Shown here: piece after piece, positions 35,575 to 45,796 of the stretch
How positions within the stretch are numbered: the stretch's first letter is position 1
How the letters are laid out: the number at the start of each line of letters is the position of its first letter
NCBI RefSeq assembly: GCF_025628805.1
Contig: NZ_JAOTBG010000006.1
Location: forward strand, 73,818 to 137,817
Reading direction: 5' to 3'
DNA length: 64,000 bases
DNA from: Anaplasma capra
GTDB taxonomy: Bacteria; Pseudomonadota; Alphaproteobacteria; Rickettsiales; Anaplasmataceae
Notes under the pieces: model-generated
Seen by the model: the letters and a program-made list of their open reading frames with translations, nothing else
The model's database searches: none
What the model was told of the DNA's origin: nothing
Program-made: the position numbers and the translations under genes

Positions 35575-35955
35575 CTAGTAGTTTGTTGCGACGTTTACTA
35601 TCCTGCGCATGTGCGGCAGCATTATCTGCATGAAGGCTCTTACAAGTTCCTCCTGAGACTGGGCTGTGGGCCCGCTGTTTTGAGCGGCAGATGTCACAAT
35701 CGGCACGAGAGCCTTAGTGAGCTTTGGCACGGCAGTGGAGATCTCGTCTCTCATCGCCTTCCTCATAGCATCGCTCATCTCGCTGCCATACTCTTTCTCC
35801 ATGCACCGTATGACCTGCTCGATTTCATCGTTAGACAGAGAGAAGTCATCCTTTCGTCTCGCGCCGTTACTGGCACCTGCATCCCGCTTTTGTTGCTGCA
35901 GCGGGCCCTTAGGGCTGCTGATAGCACGGCCTTGATTCTGAGGTTCTGAGCTCAT
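35575..35955 (-). CDS. hypothetical protein, 126 aa
   Basis: Unknown family. The N-terminal 40 residues are polar and basic with Gln/Gly/Ser (MSSEPQNQGRAISSPKGPLQ); the rest is predicted helical and charged: DDFSLSNDEIEQVIRCMEKE, then AMRKAMRDEISTAVPKLTKAL and a C-terminal ELVRAFMQIMLPHMRRIVN. No signal peptide or membrane segment. ATG at 35955. The long GC-rich inverted repeat follows its stop. It is probably a small cytoplasmic protein conserved in Anaplasma; I cannot give a function. Confidence 0.7.
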   Translation of the reverse strand: MSSEPQNQGRAISSPKGPLQQQKRDAGASNGARRKDDFSLSNDEIEQVIRCMEKEYGSEMSDAMRKAMRDEISTAVPKLTKALVPIVTSAAQNSGPTAQSQEELVRAFMQIMLPHMRRIVNVATNY

Positions 35956-36414
35956 ACTAAACTACTCTAACACTTTCTACATGGTTGGAATGATATGCAG
36001 AATTTATTAAAAAATTTATAACTTCATGCACACAGCGAGCACCCAAGGTGCAAAGCCTCACGCCAGTTACCTGTGCACACAGCCGCACAAACATGCGTCC
36101 ATGTTGGGGTGTAGCCCTGTCCCATGGCCACTTGCTTCTAGGCAAGACCCAACCATTACATAGGCAGCACACGAATGTAAAGACAAAGCCGTGCCGTCTC
36201 CCCGCAACGCCCCACCTACGATTCTTTTATAAGCTTAAATGCCAGAAAAGCAACCCAACTGGGATGTAGACACACGCTGCGGTTCCCTACTGAGGCTCTA
36301 TCTCAACTCATTTAGCACCTAATAAAACTTTGCACTATGGAGCTTGGTCAAGTATACATAACACAGCATGCTTTTCCAGTATCATGCGGTGCGGAAGGGT
36401 TTGGGGTGCTTTTG
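35956..36414. other. intergenic, divergent promoters
   Basis: About 460 bases between the divergent hypothetical gene and guaA. AT-rich near 36000 (TTTATTAAAAAATTTATAA) and C-rich in the centre. The guaA frame is open from 36337 but its conserved start is 36415. No RNA gene recognised. Confidence 0.4.
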
Positions 36415-38004
36415 ATGTCTACAGTTGCCATAATAGATTTTGGATCTCAGGTAACTCAGCTTATAGCTAGAAGAATCAGAGAACTGGGTGTGTACAGCGA
36501 GGTGTTTCCTCCTAGTACGGATTTTTCCTCCATGGTCAATTGTGGCGTTGAAATAAGCGCGTTCATCCTCTCTGGGGGGCCGGGTTCGGTACAGCAGCTT
36601 CGTGAAGTTCCTAAAGTAGTATCGGACGTTCTTGAGCTGAACATGCAGAGAGGTATTCCAATATTAGGCATATGTTACGGTCTGCAGGTGCTCGCGCACT
36701 ATTTCGGGGTTGCTGTGGAGCCGGGAAAAGCTCGGGAATTTGGTAAGGCGCAGCTGGATGTTGTGGGGCGCTCATCCATCACAGAAGGGGTTTGGTCTGT
36801 AGGCAGTAGGGTGGATGTGTGGATGAGTCACTCGGATAGCATAGTTGGTGAGGCGCCGCCAGGCTTTTGTGTGGTGGCGCGCAGTGCCGATACGTCCGCT
36901 GTTGCCTATATGGCCAACGAAGAGCGGAGGATTTACTGCATGCAGTTTCATCCGGAGGTAGCGCACACGCCCGGTGGTCGAGAGATGTTGAACAACTTCT
37001 TAACGACTGTGGGCTGCACCAGGGATTGGGCTGTGGGGTCCTTTTTACGCACTCAGATTGATGCTATAAGAGCCACAACTGACGGCGGGCGCGTGGTAGC
37101 GGCTATCAGTGGTGGCGTAGACTCAAGCGTTGCGTCGGTGCTGGTTCACAGGGCAATAGGAGACAGATTAAGGTGCGTGTTTGTTGATACTGGCTTGCTA
37201 CGTAAGGGTGAGGCCGACGTCGTACGCAGCTTTTTTGTGAGTACGCTTGGGATGCCTGTGAGCGTTGTGGACAAGAGTCGCGTGTTCATGGAGCGCCTTG
37301 CGGGTGTGGAGGATCCCGAAGCAAAGCGCAAAATTATCGGCTCAACCTTTATTGAGGTCTTTGAACAAGAGGCGCGCAGTTTGGGAGACATAAAGTTCCT
37401 AATGCAAGGGACAATATACCCTGATGTGATAGAGTCCGGTGTTGGAGAATCCGGGGTTAAGATTAAATCACATCACAATGTTGGTGGGCTTCCGGAGGTC
37501 ATGAAGCTGTCGCTGGTAGAGCCGTTAAGGTGTTTGTTTAAGGACGAAGTCCGGTTGTTGGGAAGGGAGCTCGGTTTACCTAGTGAGATACTGGATAGGC
37601 ACCCGTTCCCCGGTCCTGGGTTGGCAGTCAGAATTATGGGGGAGGTTACCGCGGAGCGGGTTGAGTTACTTAGGGAAATAGATAGCATCTACATAGATAT
37701 GATGCGTGAAGACGGGTTTTATGATCATATATGGCAAGCATTTGCGGTTTTGGTGCCAGTGCGCACAGTTGGCGTTATGGGTGATAGTAGGACTTATGGT
37801 TATGTATGCGCGCTCAGAGCGGTGACTTCGAGTGATGGTATGACGGCAAACTGTTTTCCCTTTGGTGAATCTGACGAGCAAAAGTCAGGATTTCTTGGGT
37901 TTTTGCAGAGGGTGAGCGGAGCTATAGTAAGCAAGGTGCAGGGAGTAAATAGGGTGGTATACGACATAACGTCAAAGCCTCCTGCGACTATTGAGTGGGA
38001 GTGA
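36415..38004 (+). CDS. guaA: GMP synthase (glutamine-hydrolysing)
   Basis: Converts XMP to GMP with glutamine. The 529-aa protein has a class I amidotransferase domain ([19 protein letters not shown]; nucleophile Cys in [19 protein letters not shown]), an ATP-pyrophosphatase domain ([15 protein letters not shown]) and the dimerisation domain ([12 protein letters not shown]; end KPPATIEWE). I place the start at ATG 36415, matching the conserved N-terminus; an open frame back to 36337 adds 26 residues of no family similarity. gltA follows after 36 bases. Confidence 0.97.
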   Translation: MSTVAIIDFGSQVTQLIARRIRELGVYSEVFPPSTDFSSMVNCGVEISAFILSGGPGSVQQLREVPKVVSDVLELNMQRGIPILGICYGLQVLAHYFGVAVEPGKAREFGKAQLDVVGRSSITEGVWSVGSRVDVWMSHSDSIVGEAPPGFCVVARSADTSAVAYMANEERRIYCMQFHPEVAHTPGGREMLNNFLTTVGCTRDWAVGSFLRTQIDAIRATTDGGRVVAAISGGVDSSVASVLVHRAIGDRLRCVFVDTGLLRKGEADVVRSFFVSTLGMPVSVVDKSRVFMERLAGVEDPEAKRKIIGSTFIEVFEQEARSLGDIKFLMQGTIYPDVIESGVGESGVKIKSHHNVGGLPEVMKLSLVEPLRCLFKDEVRLLGRELGLPSEILDRHPFPGPGLAVRIMGEVTAERVELLREIDSIYIDMMREDGFYDHIWQAFAVLVPVRTVGVMGDSRTYGYVCALRAVTSSDGMTANCFPFGESDEQKSGFLGFLQRVSGAIVSKVQGVNRVVYDITSKPPATIEWE

Positions 38005-38040
38005 TTGAGTGTCCAGTAAACTTGTTGTCGGGGGAACTGT

Positions 38041-39294
38041 ATGGTAGAGAAAGCGATTTTGGAGTGTGGAGATTGCAAGGTTAGCCTACCCGTGATGCGT
38101 GGCAACGATGGGACGCTCGCCATCGATGTTACTGGTCTGTACAAGGATGCAAAAATCCTTACTTATGATCCGGGGTTCCTGTCTACTGCTGCGTGCAGGT
38201 CTGAGATAACCTTTATAGATGGGGACAAGGGTATTCTGCGTTACAGAGGGTATGACATTGCAGATCTTGTCACGACAGGTGGCGGGTTCTGCAGCGTTGC
38301 TCATCTCCTGTTGCACGGTGCCCTACCGCAAGGGCGCGAGCTGGATGATTTTGCTTCCGCTGTGGGCAATGAGTGCCATGTACCCGCGCAGGTGGTAAAC
38401 GTGATTAAATCTTTGCCCAGCAGTGCGCATCCCATGGCGATACTAATCGCGAGTTTTGTTACACTTGCCGCCTGCTACCACGCCGAGAATTCCATAGATC
38501 CACTAAAGAGCGCAATAGTAGCTATATCCAAAGTACCCGGGATTGTTGCAGCCATCTATAGGCACACTTCAGGTATGCCCGCTGTGGAGGCGGACCCAAA
38601 TCTGGGGTACGTGCAGAACTTTGTGAAAATGATGTTTGGTGATCTGGGTAGTACGCGTCAGAGCGTTATATGCAGGGCGCTAGAGTCGATATTCATAATG
38701 CATGCGGACCACGAACAAAACGCCTCTACCGCTACAGTGAGAGTAACCGGTTCTGCTGGGGCGAATCTATTTGCCTGCTTGAGTGCAGGTGCTGCAACTT
38801 TGTGGGGGCCAGCTCATGGGGGAGCTAACGAGGCGGCCGTCAGGATGCTTGAGGAAATTGGCAGCCCCGAAAGGGTGGGCATGTTCATTCAGAGAGTGAA
38901 GGACAAAAAGGATGGAGTGAGGCTTATGGGCTTTGGCCATAGGGTCTACAAGAATTACGATCCAAGAGCGCTTATCATAAGGGACATTTGCAAAGAGACA
39001 CTGCACGAGCTCGGCACAAGCGATCCTCTGTTGGATGTTGCTATTGAGCTTGAAAGAGTGGCCTTGGAGGACGAGTATTTCGTCAAGCGCTTCCTGTATC
39101 CGAACGTTGACTTTTACTCCGGTATTGTCCTTAAGGCAATAGGAGTCCCAGTGAATATGTTCACTGCGTTTTTTGCTCTAGCTAGGACTACTGGGTGGTC
39201 TGCTCAGTGGTATGAAATGGTGACTGAGCATGGTGACAGCAATAGAATCTGTCGGCCGCGCCAACTGTATGTTGGCAATATGAACGCAAAGTGA
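38041..39294 (+). CDS. gltA: citrate synthase
   Basis: First enzyme of the TCA cycle. The 417-aa protein shows the bacterial type II pattern: LRYRGYDIADLV, the His region MHADHEQNASTATVR, WGPAHGGANEAAVRML and GFGHRVYKNYDPRA, then the catalytic Asp region FYSGIVLKAIGVP. The ATG at 38041 has GGGGG six bases upstream. It is widely used as a typing gene for Anaplasma. Confidence 0.97.
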   Translation: MVEKAILECGDCKVSLPVMRGNDGTLAIDVTGLYKDAKILTYDPGFLSTAACRSEITFIDGDKGILRYRGYDIADLVTTGGGFCSVAHLLLHGALPQGRELDDFASAVGNECHVPAQVVNVIKSLPSSAHPMAILIASFVTLAACYHAENSIDPLKSAIVAISKVPGIVAAIYRHTSGMPAVEADPNLGYVQNFVKMMFGDLGSTRQSVICRALESIFIMHADHEQNASTATVRVTGSAGANLFACLSAGAATLWGPAHGGANEAAVRMLEEIGSPERVGMFIQRVKDKKDGVRLMGFGHRVYKNYDPRALIIRDICKETLHELGTSDPLLDVAIELERVALEDEYFVKRFLYPNVDFYSGIVLKAIGVPVNMFTAFFALARTTGWSAQWYEMVTEHGDSNRICRPRQLYVGNMNAK

Positions 39295-39549
39295 GAGCCT
39301 GCTGGTTGCGGTATGCTCGCACCATGCTTTTATTAGACACCTAGCTTCTCTGCGTAACTTGTAACAGATAGTGCGCCCATGTGTTGCAGGTGTGTGCGCC
39401 GTGGGTTAGATGCGAACCCTGCATGTGCTTTTCGGCGCCTGTGGCGACTCGGCCTGGTTTTGGTGGGCTTGCACACGATAAATTTAGGTGGTTTACGCAC
39501 ATAAAGGTAGATATAATCGCTGCCGGCTTCGCAGTTCTGGGGTTCTGTT

Positions 39550-40779
39550 TTGGCGTATGTCAAAATGCTTGAAGACGTGCTCGGGCGTCATGTATCTGCT
39601 ATTGAAGACTGGTTTTCCGATCGGTTTACCAAATACCCTGCGGTTTTGAGCACCTCTGTGGACGTTAGAAGTTCAGGGTACAAAATAGCCCCAGTTGACG
39701 TAAACTTCTTCCCTGCGGGGTACAATAATTTTGGTATACCAGCACGAAAAAAGGCAGCAGCCGCCCTCTCGGAGTATATGTCTCAGTATCTGGATACTAG
39801 GGTGCTGATTGTGGTTGAGGGCCACACCAGAAACAAGAAATACGTTGATAGCGTAATTGCGCTAAGGGACATGCTTGGCGACTCGGGATTCCGTGCTGAA
39901 GTTGGCGTGTGCGGCATCACTGAGGACACAAGTGTACTATCTTCCACGGGTGCCGGCCTTGATATCAAGGCCTTGGTAAATCATGGGGGAGAGGTCAGCA
40001 CCACTTCCGGCTTTGTGCCAGATCTTATAATACTCAACAGCGATCTCACGAGCGGAGTTCCGAGCGTGCTTGATGGAGCTCTGACCCAGCGTGTAATACC
40101 GCCGACGCGCTTGGGTTGGTTCAATAGACGCAAGTCCAGACACTTCAGTATATATGAGAATGTGGCTGCAGAGTTTTGCAAAGAATTTGGGCTTGACGAG
40201 TGGGGAGTTTGTGCGCTGTTTATGCACTGCCAGGATGTAGATTTCGTGAGCAAGAAGGGGATTGACCACATTGCTAACAAGGTTGAAGATTTGATATCAC
40301 AAATTGGAGAGAAATTTCGCCTTTATGGGATAGAGGGCGCTCCGCATGTTTTCGTTAAAGCCGACAATGGAACCTATGGCATGGGTGTGATAGAGGTATA
40401 CAGCGGGGATGATGTGCTCAATATGAACAAGAGAAATCGCAACAAAATGCGTAGGATTAAGGACAACAACCCCGTAAAAAGTGTAATGCTGCAGGAGGGG
40501 ATACCGACTGATGAGGTGTTTGACGGCCATGCTGCAGAACCCCTGCTGTATTATGTAGGATCGGAGCCTGTGTGCTATTTGTGTAGGTACAATTCTACAA
40601 AAAGTAAATTTGAGAATCTCAATGCTCCTGGTTGCGGTTTTGCAGATGTGGAACTCGACGTTGCGTGTGGAAAGAAACGAGTTTGGCGCGTGATTGGTAA
40701 ACTTGCAGTCTTGGCTTCAGCTATAGAGGCAGCGGAAATTACCGCCCGTTCCTCACATACTGGGGATCAGTTGCCATGA
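39550..40779 (+). CDS. gshA: glutamate-cysteine ligase, proteobacterial GshA family
   Basis: First step of glutathione synthesis. The 409-aa protein fits the GshA (PF08886-type) family of alpha- and betaproteobacteria: SGYKIAPVDVNFFPAGYNNF, IVVEGHTRNKKYVDSV, the charged FVKADNGTYGMGVIEV (ATP-grasp-like) and QEGIPTDEVFDGHAAEP. The TTG at 39550 has GGGG seven bases upstream; ATG 39565 is the alternative. The 3' end overlaps the convergent holA by 13 bases. Confidence 0.88.
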   Translation: MAYVKMLEDVLGRHVSAIEDWFSDRFTKYPAVLSTSVDVRSSGYKIAPVDVNFFPAGYNNFGIPARKKAAAALSEYMSQYLDTRVLIVVEGHTRNKKYVDSVIALRDMLGDSGFRAEVGVCGITEDTSVLSSTGAGLDIKALVNHGGEVSTTSGFVPDLIILNSDLTSGVPSVLDGALTQRVIPPTRLGWFNRRKSRHFSIYENVAAEFCKEFGLDEWGVCALFMHCQDVDFVSKKGIDHIANKVEDLISQIGEKFRLYGIEGAPHVFVKADNGTYGMGVIEVYSGDDVLNMNKRNRNKMRRIKDNNPVKSVMLQEGIPTDEVFDGHAAEPLLYYVGSEPVCYLCRYNSTKSKFENLNAPGCGFADVELDVACGKKRVWRVIGKLAVLASAIEAAEITARSSHTGDQLP

Positions 40780-41816
40780 GTGGCGCGCTGCTTGTATTGC
40801 CTATTCTCGGCATGCTTCACGAATGTGGCAAGTGAGCACATCAGGTATTTAAAAACCACTTCCTGCGTTGTATCAGAAATCTTGCACTGTATTTCCGCTT
40901 CGAGCAACCTTCGTAGTATCACCTGTATTGTTTCATACGCAACAGACGCGACATGTCGCCTAAGTTTTGGTATCAACCTAAAAAACACTGGGGGCTGCAA
41001 TGTTTTGATCACGTTGTCAATGTTTTCGCCGTGATGCGTCCTTCTAGACAAGCATTCGAGCCTTACGAAGTATTTCATGCTAGATCTAATAACCAGCATG
41101 GGGGAAACTTTGTTTTGAAATAGCGCATCCGTAAACTTCAGAACATCACCCAGATTTCCGTCTGCGATTGCCACACACAGATCGTCTAGTGCAGGGTCCA
41201 AATCAGAGGCCAGGCTTTTTTGTATGTCTTCTGTAGACAGGGATTTCTTTGTGCCAAGGTATAATAGCAACTTCTCTAATTCTGGTTGTAAGCAGGCGCT
41301 ACTGTGCCGCAATGTATCGCACAATAGCCTCAATGCGCGCTGCTCATAGGATATACTGTGCCTGGAGAGAAAATCAGCCACTATGAAACTGGCATCTTCC
41401 TCCTTATAGCAACCTATCGATGCAAATCTTTTGTGAGTGTTGTAATAGTCTTTCAGTGAAGATGCTCCTGAGAGCTCACGAGCTTGCACAATCACGTGAC
41501 AGTGTTGCGGGTTCACGCTTTCCATGGCGGCTTTTAAGTCGGAGGAAAGCCCATCCTTTGCATCTGTTAGAAGCACCAAGGGTTTTTTGCTGAACATTGG
41601 GATGGTCATCAAATTGACAAGCAACTGCTCTGGGTCCTTATTGGCCTTTAGAAACTCCATTTTGTGGATAGCAAACTCACCGTTGCGGTTAACCTGATGC
41701 AGGATTTTCTGTATGTACATACTGGCTCTGCTGCAGTCATTCCCGTGGAATAGCATGCTTCCGTACGCTTCGGGGTTACCGAAGAAATCTCCTAACTTTG
41801 ATGCGGTGATCTTCAC
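40767..41816 (-). CDS. holA: DNA polymerase III delta subunit
   Basis: Clamp-loader subunit that opens the sliding clamp. The protein of about 349 aa from GTG 41816 (VKITASKLGDFFGN) has the HolA layout: N-terminal AAA-like domain with MLFHGNDCSRASMYIQKIL in place of a P-loop, KKPLVLLTDAKD, a middle helical part (SYEQRALRLLCDTLRHSSAC) and the C-terminal collar domain. The frame is open to 41918. Similarity is weak, as usual for this subunit, but the order of segments fits. Convergent overlap with gshA. Confidence 0.85.
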   Translation of the reverse strand: MKITASKLGDFFGNPEAYGSMLFHGNDCSRASMYIQKILHQVNRNGEFAIHKMEFLKANKDPEQLLVNLMTIPMFSKKPLVLLTDAKDGLSSDLKAAMESVNPQHCHVIVQARELSGASSLKDYYNTHKRFASIGCYKEEDASFIVADFLSRHSISYEQRALRLLCDTLRHSSACLQPELEKLLLYLGTKKSLSTEDIQKSLASDLDPALDDLCVAIADGNLGDVLKFTDALFQNKVSPMLVIRSSMKYFVRLECLSRRTHHGENIDNVIKTLQPPVFFRLIPKLRRHVASVAYETIQVILRRLLEAEIQCKISDTTQEVVFKYLMCSLATFVKHAENRQYKQRATHGN

Positions 41817-42014
41817 TATTGTACCGGTTCTTAGAAACTGATGCTGTGCACAACTAAGCTTTCCAGTGTATGCGGTATGGCGCAGATGTCCAGCCGCCTT
41901 GTGTGCTGAAAACGTCACATGGCTGCTGAGCCATGCGCTGGAGAAATTGTAACCGCTCCGGAAGCGTGCTATACGTGCTGTAGGTTTGCCTACGATATGG
42001 GCGGTAAGGTGTCT

Positions 42015-43226
42015 ATGGGTTTGGAGTGGCTATTAGCCGGGAGGTATCTTAGGTCCAATAGGTGGGGGTTTCTCTTTTCCACTGCGACGGTTCTTTCTAT
42101 CTTGGGAATTGCTATTGGAGTTGCTACACTCATATCAGTAACGTCGGTGATGAATGGTTTTTCGGCAAAGCTTCTCTCAAGTATTCTGGGTATGAACGGC
42201 CACATCACAGTCCACTGCCGTCACTCGGATTACCCAAATGTGATTGCCGAGATCAGCCACATGCCTAGTGTGGCTTCTGCTGCGCCGGTTGTTGAGGGGC
42301 AGGTGATGCTGAAGTGTAGGGGCAATACCATGGGTGCGGTGATTAGGGGTATGCACAGGCACGATATACGCAGTAAGTTGCAAGGGCACATAGTAAGAGG
42401 CAATGTGGATGCATTTGAAGAGGGAATTGTGCTAGGTTTTAGGTTGGCAGAGAGTATAGGTGCTGACTGCGATGATGAAATTACTATAATCTCCCCAGAG
42501 GTTTCCTCGACGATTTTTGGCTCAGTACCACGTGTGAAGACATATAGGGTTACCGGGATATTCGACGTTGGAGTGTACGAGTATGATAGCGCTTTTGTGT
42601 ACATGCCGCTGCGGGATTCCCAGCAGCTTTTGGGGTACGGCAATAAGGTGCGGTACATAGAGGTGTTTCTGAGGAATGTTGAGAAGTCTTCCGAAGCACT
42701 GGTTTCTATAGCGGAAAAAACTGGCCTTAGGGTGGAGGATTGGAAAGTTCAGCAGGGGCAATACTTCCGCGCTTTGGAGCTAGAACGAGATGCCATGTTC
42801 TTCATATTGGCACTGATTGTTGTTGTTGCTGCGTTTAACATAATTTCCGGAATCTCTGTACTGGTGCACGACAAAAGGGGCGCAATAGCCATAATGCGCA
42901 CAATGGGTATTAGCAAGTATGCAGTGATGCGCATATTCTGCTTGTGTGGCGCTTTCATAGGAATGTTAGGCACCAGCTTAGGGTGCTTTCTAGGCATGGC
43001 CTTTTCCGTGAATATGGAAAGCATAAGCAACTTTGTCAGCACCTTCGGGGGTGGTACGCTTTTTGAATCCCTGGCATATTGCCTGGAGGGGATATCCTCG
43101 GAAATGATGCTGGGGGATGTTGTAAAGGTTGTGACGTTGTCTTTAAGTGCGTCTCTGCTGGCGGCTGTGCCTCCTGCTATTTCAGCTGCGTGCCAGAATC
43201 CTGTTGATATTCTTAGGTATGAGTAA
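42015..43226 (+). CDS. lipoprotein-releasing system permease (LolC/LolE family)
   Basis: Inner-membrane permease of the Lol system that extracts outer-membrane lipoproteins. The protein of about 403 aa has one N-terminal helix (STATVLSILGIAIGVATLIS), a large periplasmic domain (about 50-260) and three C-terminal helices of the FtsX type (FFILALIVVVAAFNIISGI; AIAIMRTMGISKYAVMRIF). I use ATG 42015 with AAGG upstream; the frame is open to 41919. It is the likely single LolC/E permease working with a LolD ATPase encoded elsewhere. First gene of a four-gene run. Confidence 0.92.
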   Translation: MGLEWLLAGRYLRSNRWGFLFSTATVLSILGIAIGVATLISVTSVMNGFSAKLLSSILGMNGHITVHCRHSDYPNVIAEISHMPSVASAAPVVEGQVMLKCRGNTMGAVIRGMHRHDIRSKLQGHIVRGNVDAFEEGIVLGFRLAESIGADCDDEITIISPEVSSTIFGSVPRVKTYRVTGIFDVGVYEYDSAFVYMPLRDSQQLLGYGNKVRYIEVFLRNVEKSSEALVSIAEKTGLRVEDWKVQQGQYFRALELERDAMFFILALIVVVAAFNIISGISVLVHDKRGAIAIMRTMGISKYAVMRIFCLCGAFIGMLGTSLGCFLGMAFSVNMESISNFVSTFGGGTLFESLAYCLEGISSEMMLGDVVKVVTLSLSASLLAAVPPAISAACQNPVDILRYE

Positions 43227-43230
43227 GTAA

Positions 43231-43983
43231 ATGAAAGCAGAACATTGTGGATGGATGGGAATTTTCTGTATCCTATCTCTTTGGATGGGGGGGGTCTCGT
43301 ATTTTGTTTTGGACTTCAGGGAAGTAATGTTGAATTCTGCAGCCAGTATTGAGAGATTGGTGCGCGAGCACGCACTCATGAGTGAGACCCTGTCTGGTAT
43401 ATCATCGGAGACCAAGCAGCTCAAAGGCTTGATTCCCAACAAGAGCACCATAGTAGTGAATCGGGATGGTTGTGTTCGTGCGGAGTGTCTGGCCAAGGTG
43501 CTGCTCATGATTGCCGATTTGCGTAGAGCCTTTGCTTTGGGGGCGATGTCTCATGACGCAATTCACGCGGTAAAGCCTATACTTGTTGAGCTGAACGATC
43601 AGCAAATTAGTGACAATTTCAAGGTGGTTGAGGAGTTCAGGCCCAATAGGGGGTACAGAGATCTGGTTGAGGAGTTGCTTGGTATAAGGAAAAGGCTGCG
43701 CACAGCAGTGTCTGGCCCCATAGGAAGATATCTGTCAAAGTGGATATCGATAGAAAACCACAACGAGACGGTTTGGAGGGAGTTTGAGCGCTTGGAGCGA
43801 CTTGCAAGCTTAGGTGCATGGGAGGATTGTTTAAGCGTTGCCAACGACGATTCTTTAAACTCCATACCTGGTATGAAGTCTTGGATAAAAGATCTGGAAT
43901 CGATGCTGAAAATTGAACGGAGCCTCTCTGCAATATACGACCGATTAATAGAGCGTGTTAATAGTAACCCAGAGGGCATATGA
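43231..43983 (+). CDS. Mic60/mitofilin-like membrane protein
   Basis: A 250-aa protein with one N-terminal membrane helix (about residues 7-27) and a helical periplasmic part. The C-terminal 70 residues (FERLERLASLGAWEDCLSVAND then IPGMKSWIKDLESMLKIERSL) follow the pattern of the mitofilin signature. In alphaproteobacteria a mitofilin-domain protein sits directly upstream of the HemY-domain gene, and the next gene here is HemY-like with a 4-base ATGA overlap, which supports the call. It is shorter than most family members and lacks the Pro/Ala-rich linker. A role in shaping the inner membrane is by homology. Confidence 0.7.
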   Translation: MKAEHCGWMGIFCILSLWMGGVSYFVLDFREVMLNSAASIERLVREHALMSETLSGISSETKQLKGLIPNKSTIVVNRDGCVRAECLAKVLLMIADLRRAFALGAMSHDAIHAVKPILVELNDQQISDNFKVVEEFRPNRGYRDLVEELLGIRKRLRTAVSGPIGRYLSKWISIENHNETVWREFERLERLASLGAWEDCLSVANDDSLNSIPGMKSWIKDLESMLKIERSLSAIYDRLIERVNSNPEGI

Positions 43984-45215
43984 TTACCTGTTTTTTGATT
44001 TGCATAGTTGTGTCCCTGGCTGCTGGGCTTGCTATACAGAGTTATGAGGGGCTCATATTCAAGGTTGAAGTTGCCGGATATGCCGTTGAGGCAAGTGCGG
44101 TGTTTGTAGTGTTTGCAGTTTGTGCTGTAATGCTGCTACTAGCTGCTCTGCTGCGGTTATTCCTGGCGTGCGCACTTTTTTCCTATAAGTTCAGATGTAG
44201 ATCCGTTGCTAAGCAATATGAGTCTCTAGGTGCGGGATATGCCCTACTGAGCTTGGGAAGGGCAGAAGATGCTGAGCGCATTATAGACACAGTGAATAAG
44301 CTGCAGGGGCTTGATAGACGCTCACTCGCAATATTGGAAGTCTGTGCATGGTTTAGGTTGGGAAAGTATGAGATGGCTGAGAAGCCAATGTCGCTACTGG
44401 GGAGCAACTGCTGGCCTGACGGAAAGTTCGGGTTATGGTTGTTAGAGTCATTGCAACGGGAAAAGAGCAGGGACTGTAGGCTTAGAGTTCTCAGAAGGCT
44501 GTGTGATGTGTTTAACCGGGCGGTCTGGGTTACCATGTTTAGGTTGGAAATTGCCCGCATGGAGGGAAACTGGGATGCTGTACTCTCTGAGGCGGAGCTT
44601 GCTGCAAGGCGAGGTGTTGTTCTTCCATACGAACACGAGAGAATCGGTGAGATTGCCCGGCTCATGTGTGCCAGGTCACGCTACAAGAGAGGCGAGTACA
44701 GGGCAAGCCTAAAACTGCTGGAGCGTACAACGGACATGCATTCAGCAATCCTAAAGTCGCAGATCCACGTCAAGCTGGATAACCTGCGAAAAGCCAGAGA
44801 TGTGCTAGAGGCTTGTTACAGGGCTGCACCCCATCCGGAGGTTGTTGCAGTGTATTTAGAAATTGCCAAAGATCAGGACTTGGCCATGGAACGACTCAGT
44901 AGTTTTAATGCTGAGCACTACGTCAGCTTGATGCTGACTGCAAGGCGGTACATGGGGGCAAAGCGATATAATGCGGCTGAGCAGTATGTTAAACGCGCGA
45001 TCGCAAAGCACAAAAGCACCGAGCTTTATTGTATGATGATGGACATTATGGCCTGCATAGGGAATATTGATGGGGTGGTATACTGGCTGGAAAAGATGAG
45101 AAAGGACTCCTTGCCAGATGCGAGGTGGAAGTGTGCGAAGTGCTGCGCTGTGTCGCCTGAGTGGGTGCACGAGTGCCCAGATTGTGGTGCGTTTGATTCC
45201 ATACAATGGCTGTAG
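43980..45215 (+). CDS. HemY-domain TPR membrane protein
   Basis: A 411-aa protein with two N-terminal membrane helices (about 1-21 and 40-64), then TPR-like helical repeats (GYALLSLGRAEDAERIIDTV; AWFRLGKYEMAEKP; RYNAAEQYVKRAIAKHKS). The C-terminus carries a zinc-ribbon-like pair CAKC (about 385) and CPDCG (about 399), followed by AFDSIQWL, typical of the alphaproteobacterial HemY-N family. Despite the name, it is not protoporphyrinogen oxidase; its role is unclear. It overlaps the Mic60-like gene by four bases. Confidence 0.85.
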   Translation: MITCFLICIVVSLAAGLAIQSYEGLIFKVEVAGYAVEASAVFVVFAVCAVMLLLAALLRLFLACALFSYKFRCRSVAKQYESLGAGYALLSLGRAEDAERIIDTVNKLQGLDRRSLAILEVCAWFRLGKYEMAEKPMSLLGSNCWPDGKFGLWLLESLQREKSRDCRLRVLRRLCDVFNRAVWVTMFRLEIARMEGNWDAVLSEAELAARRGVVLPYEHERIGEIARLMCARSRYKRGEYRASLKLLERTTDMHSAILKSQIHVKLDNLRKARDVLEACYRAAPHPEVVAVYLEIAKDQDLAMERLSSFNAEHYVSLMLTARRYMGAKRYNAAEQYVKRAIAKHKSTELYCMMMDIMACIGNIDGVVYWLEKMRKDSLPDARWKCAKCCAVSPEWVHECPDCGAFDSIQWL

Positions 45216-45224
45216 GATAATTAA

Positions 45225-45482
45225 GTGATAGCTGGGGCATTTCTCGTATTCACAATTACCTGGTGGATAGCCCTTTTCGTTGCGCTGCCTGTGGGGGTTG
45301 AGGTGGATACAAAGCAGTACCCGGTAGGATGTGCCAGTAGCGCGCCTAAAAAGGCCTACCTAGCAGTAAAAATTCTTGTTGTGACTGCTATCTCTGCGAT
45401 ATGTGCGGGTCTGTACTGCTACTTGAAATACGCAGGGTACCTGGACGCAGACTTCAGCTTTTTATACGATTTGGTGCCCTAA
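45225..45482 (+). CDS. DUF1467 family small membrane protein
   Basis: 85 aa with two membrane helices (about 3-24 and 48-68). The N-terminus GAFLVFTITWWIALFVALPVG matches the conserved start of the alphaproteobacterial DUF1467 family. GTG start at 45225 with AGGA seven bases upstream. It is ten bases after the HemY-like gene, so likely the same operon. Function unknown. Confidence 0.85.
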   Translation: MIAGAFLVFTITWWIALFVALPVGVEVDTKQYPVGCASSAPKKAYLAVKILVVTAISAICAGLYCYLKYAGYLDADFSFLYDLVP

Positions 45483-45796
45483 ATCTCTGTGGGCCCTTCC
45501 CTGTGTTCACGTTCAAATTTTGTGTGTCCGGCAAAATGGTTTTGAGAAGCTGCCGCGATATAGCGGTGCTAGATGCTGGATCCACCGCCGAAATGGCTGC
45601 GGCTAATGGTGCATGTCCGGTTATAGAGGACATACTTTGTGTTTATTTCATAAAATGCGGTTGTTACAACGTACATTTTACTGAAAATATGGATAATTGC
45701 ATCAAGGTGCGGGTATATTATGGGTGAAACCACTTGACTGGGTATACAGTGTACGCAATAATACGCCCGGGTGTTCTGTATTCTTGTTTTGATGTC
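45483..45796. other. spacer before the atpH operon
   Basis: About 310 bases. A frame from ATG 45535 to 45727 (63 codons) has no family similarity and I do not call it. Promoters for atpH-atpA are expected here but no clear pair was seen. Confidence 0.4.

Noticed and set aside
45535..45727. 63-codon frame before atpH
   Set aside because: No ribosome binding site or similarity; kept as part of the spacer.
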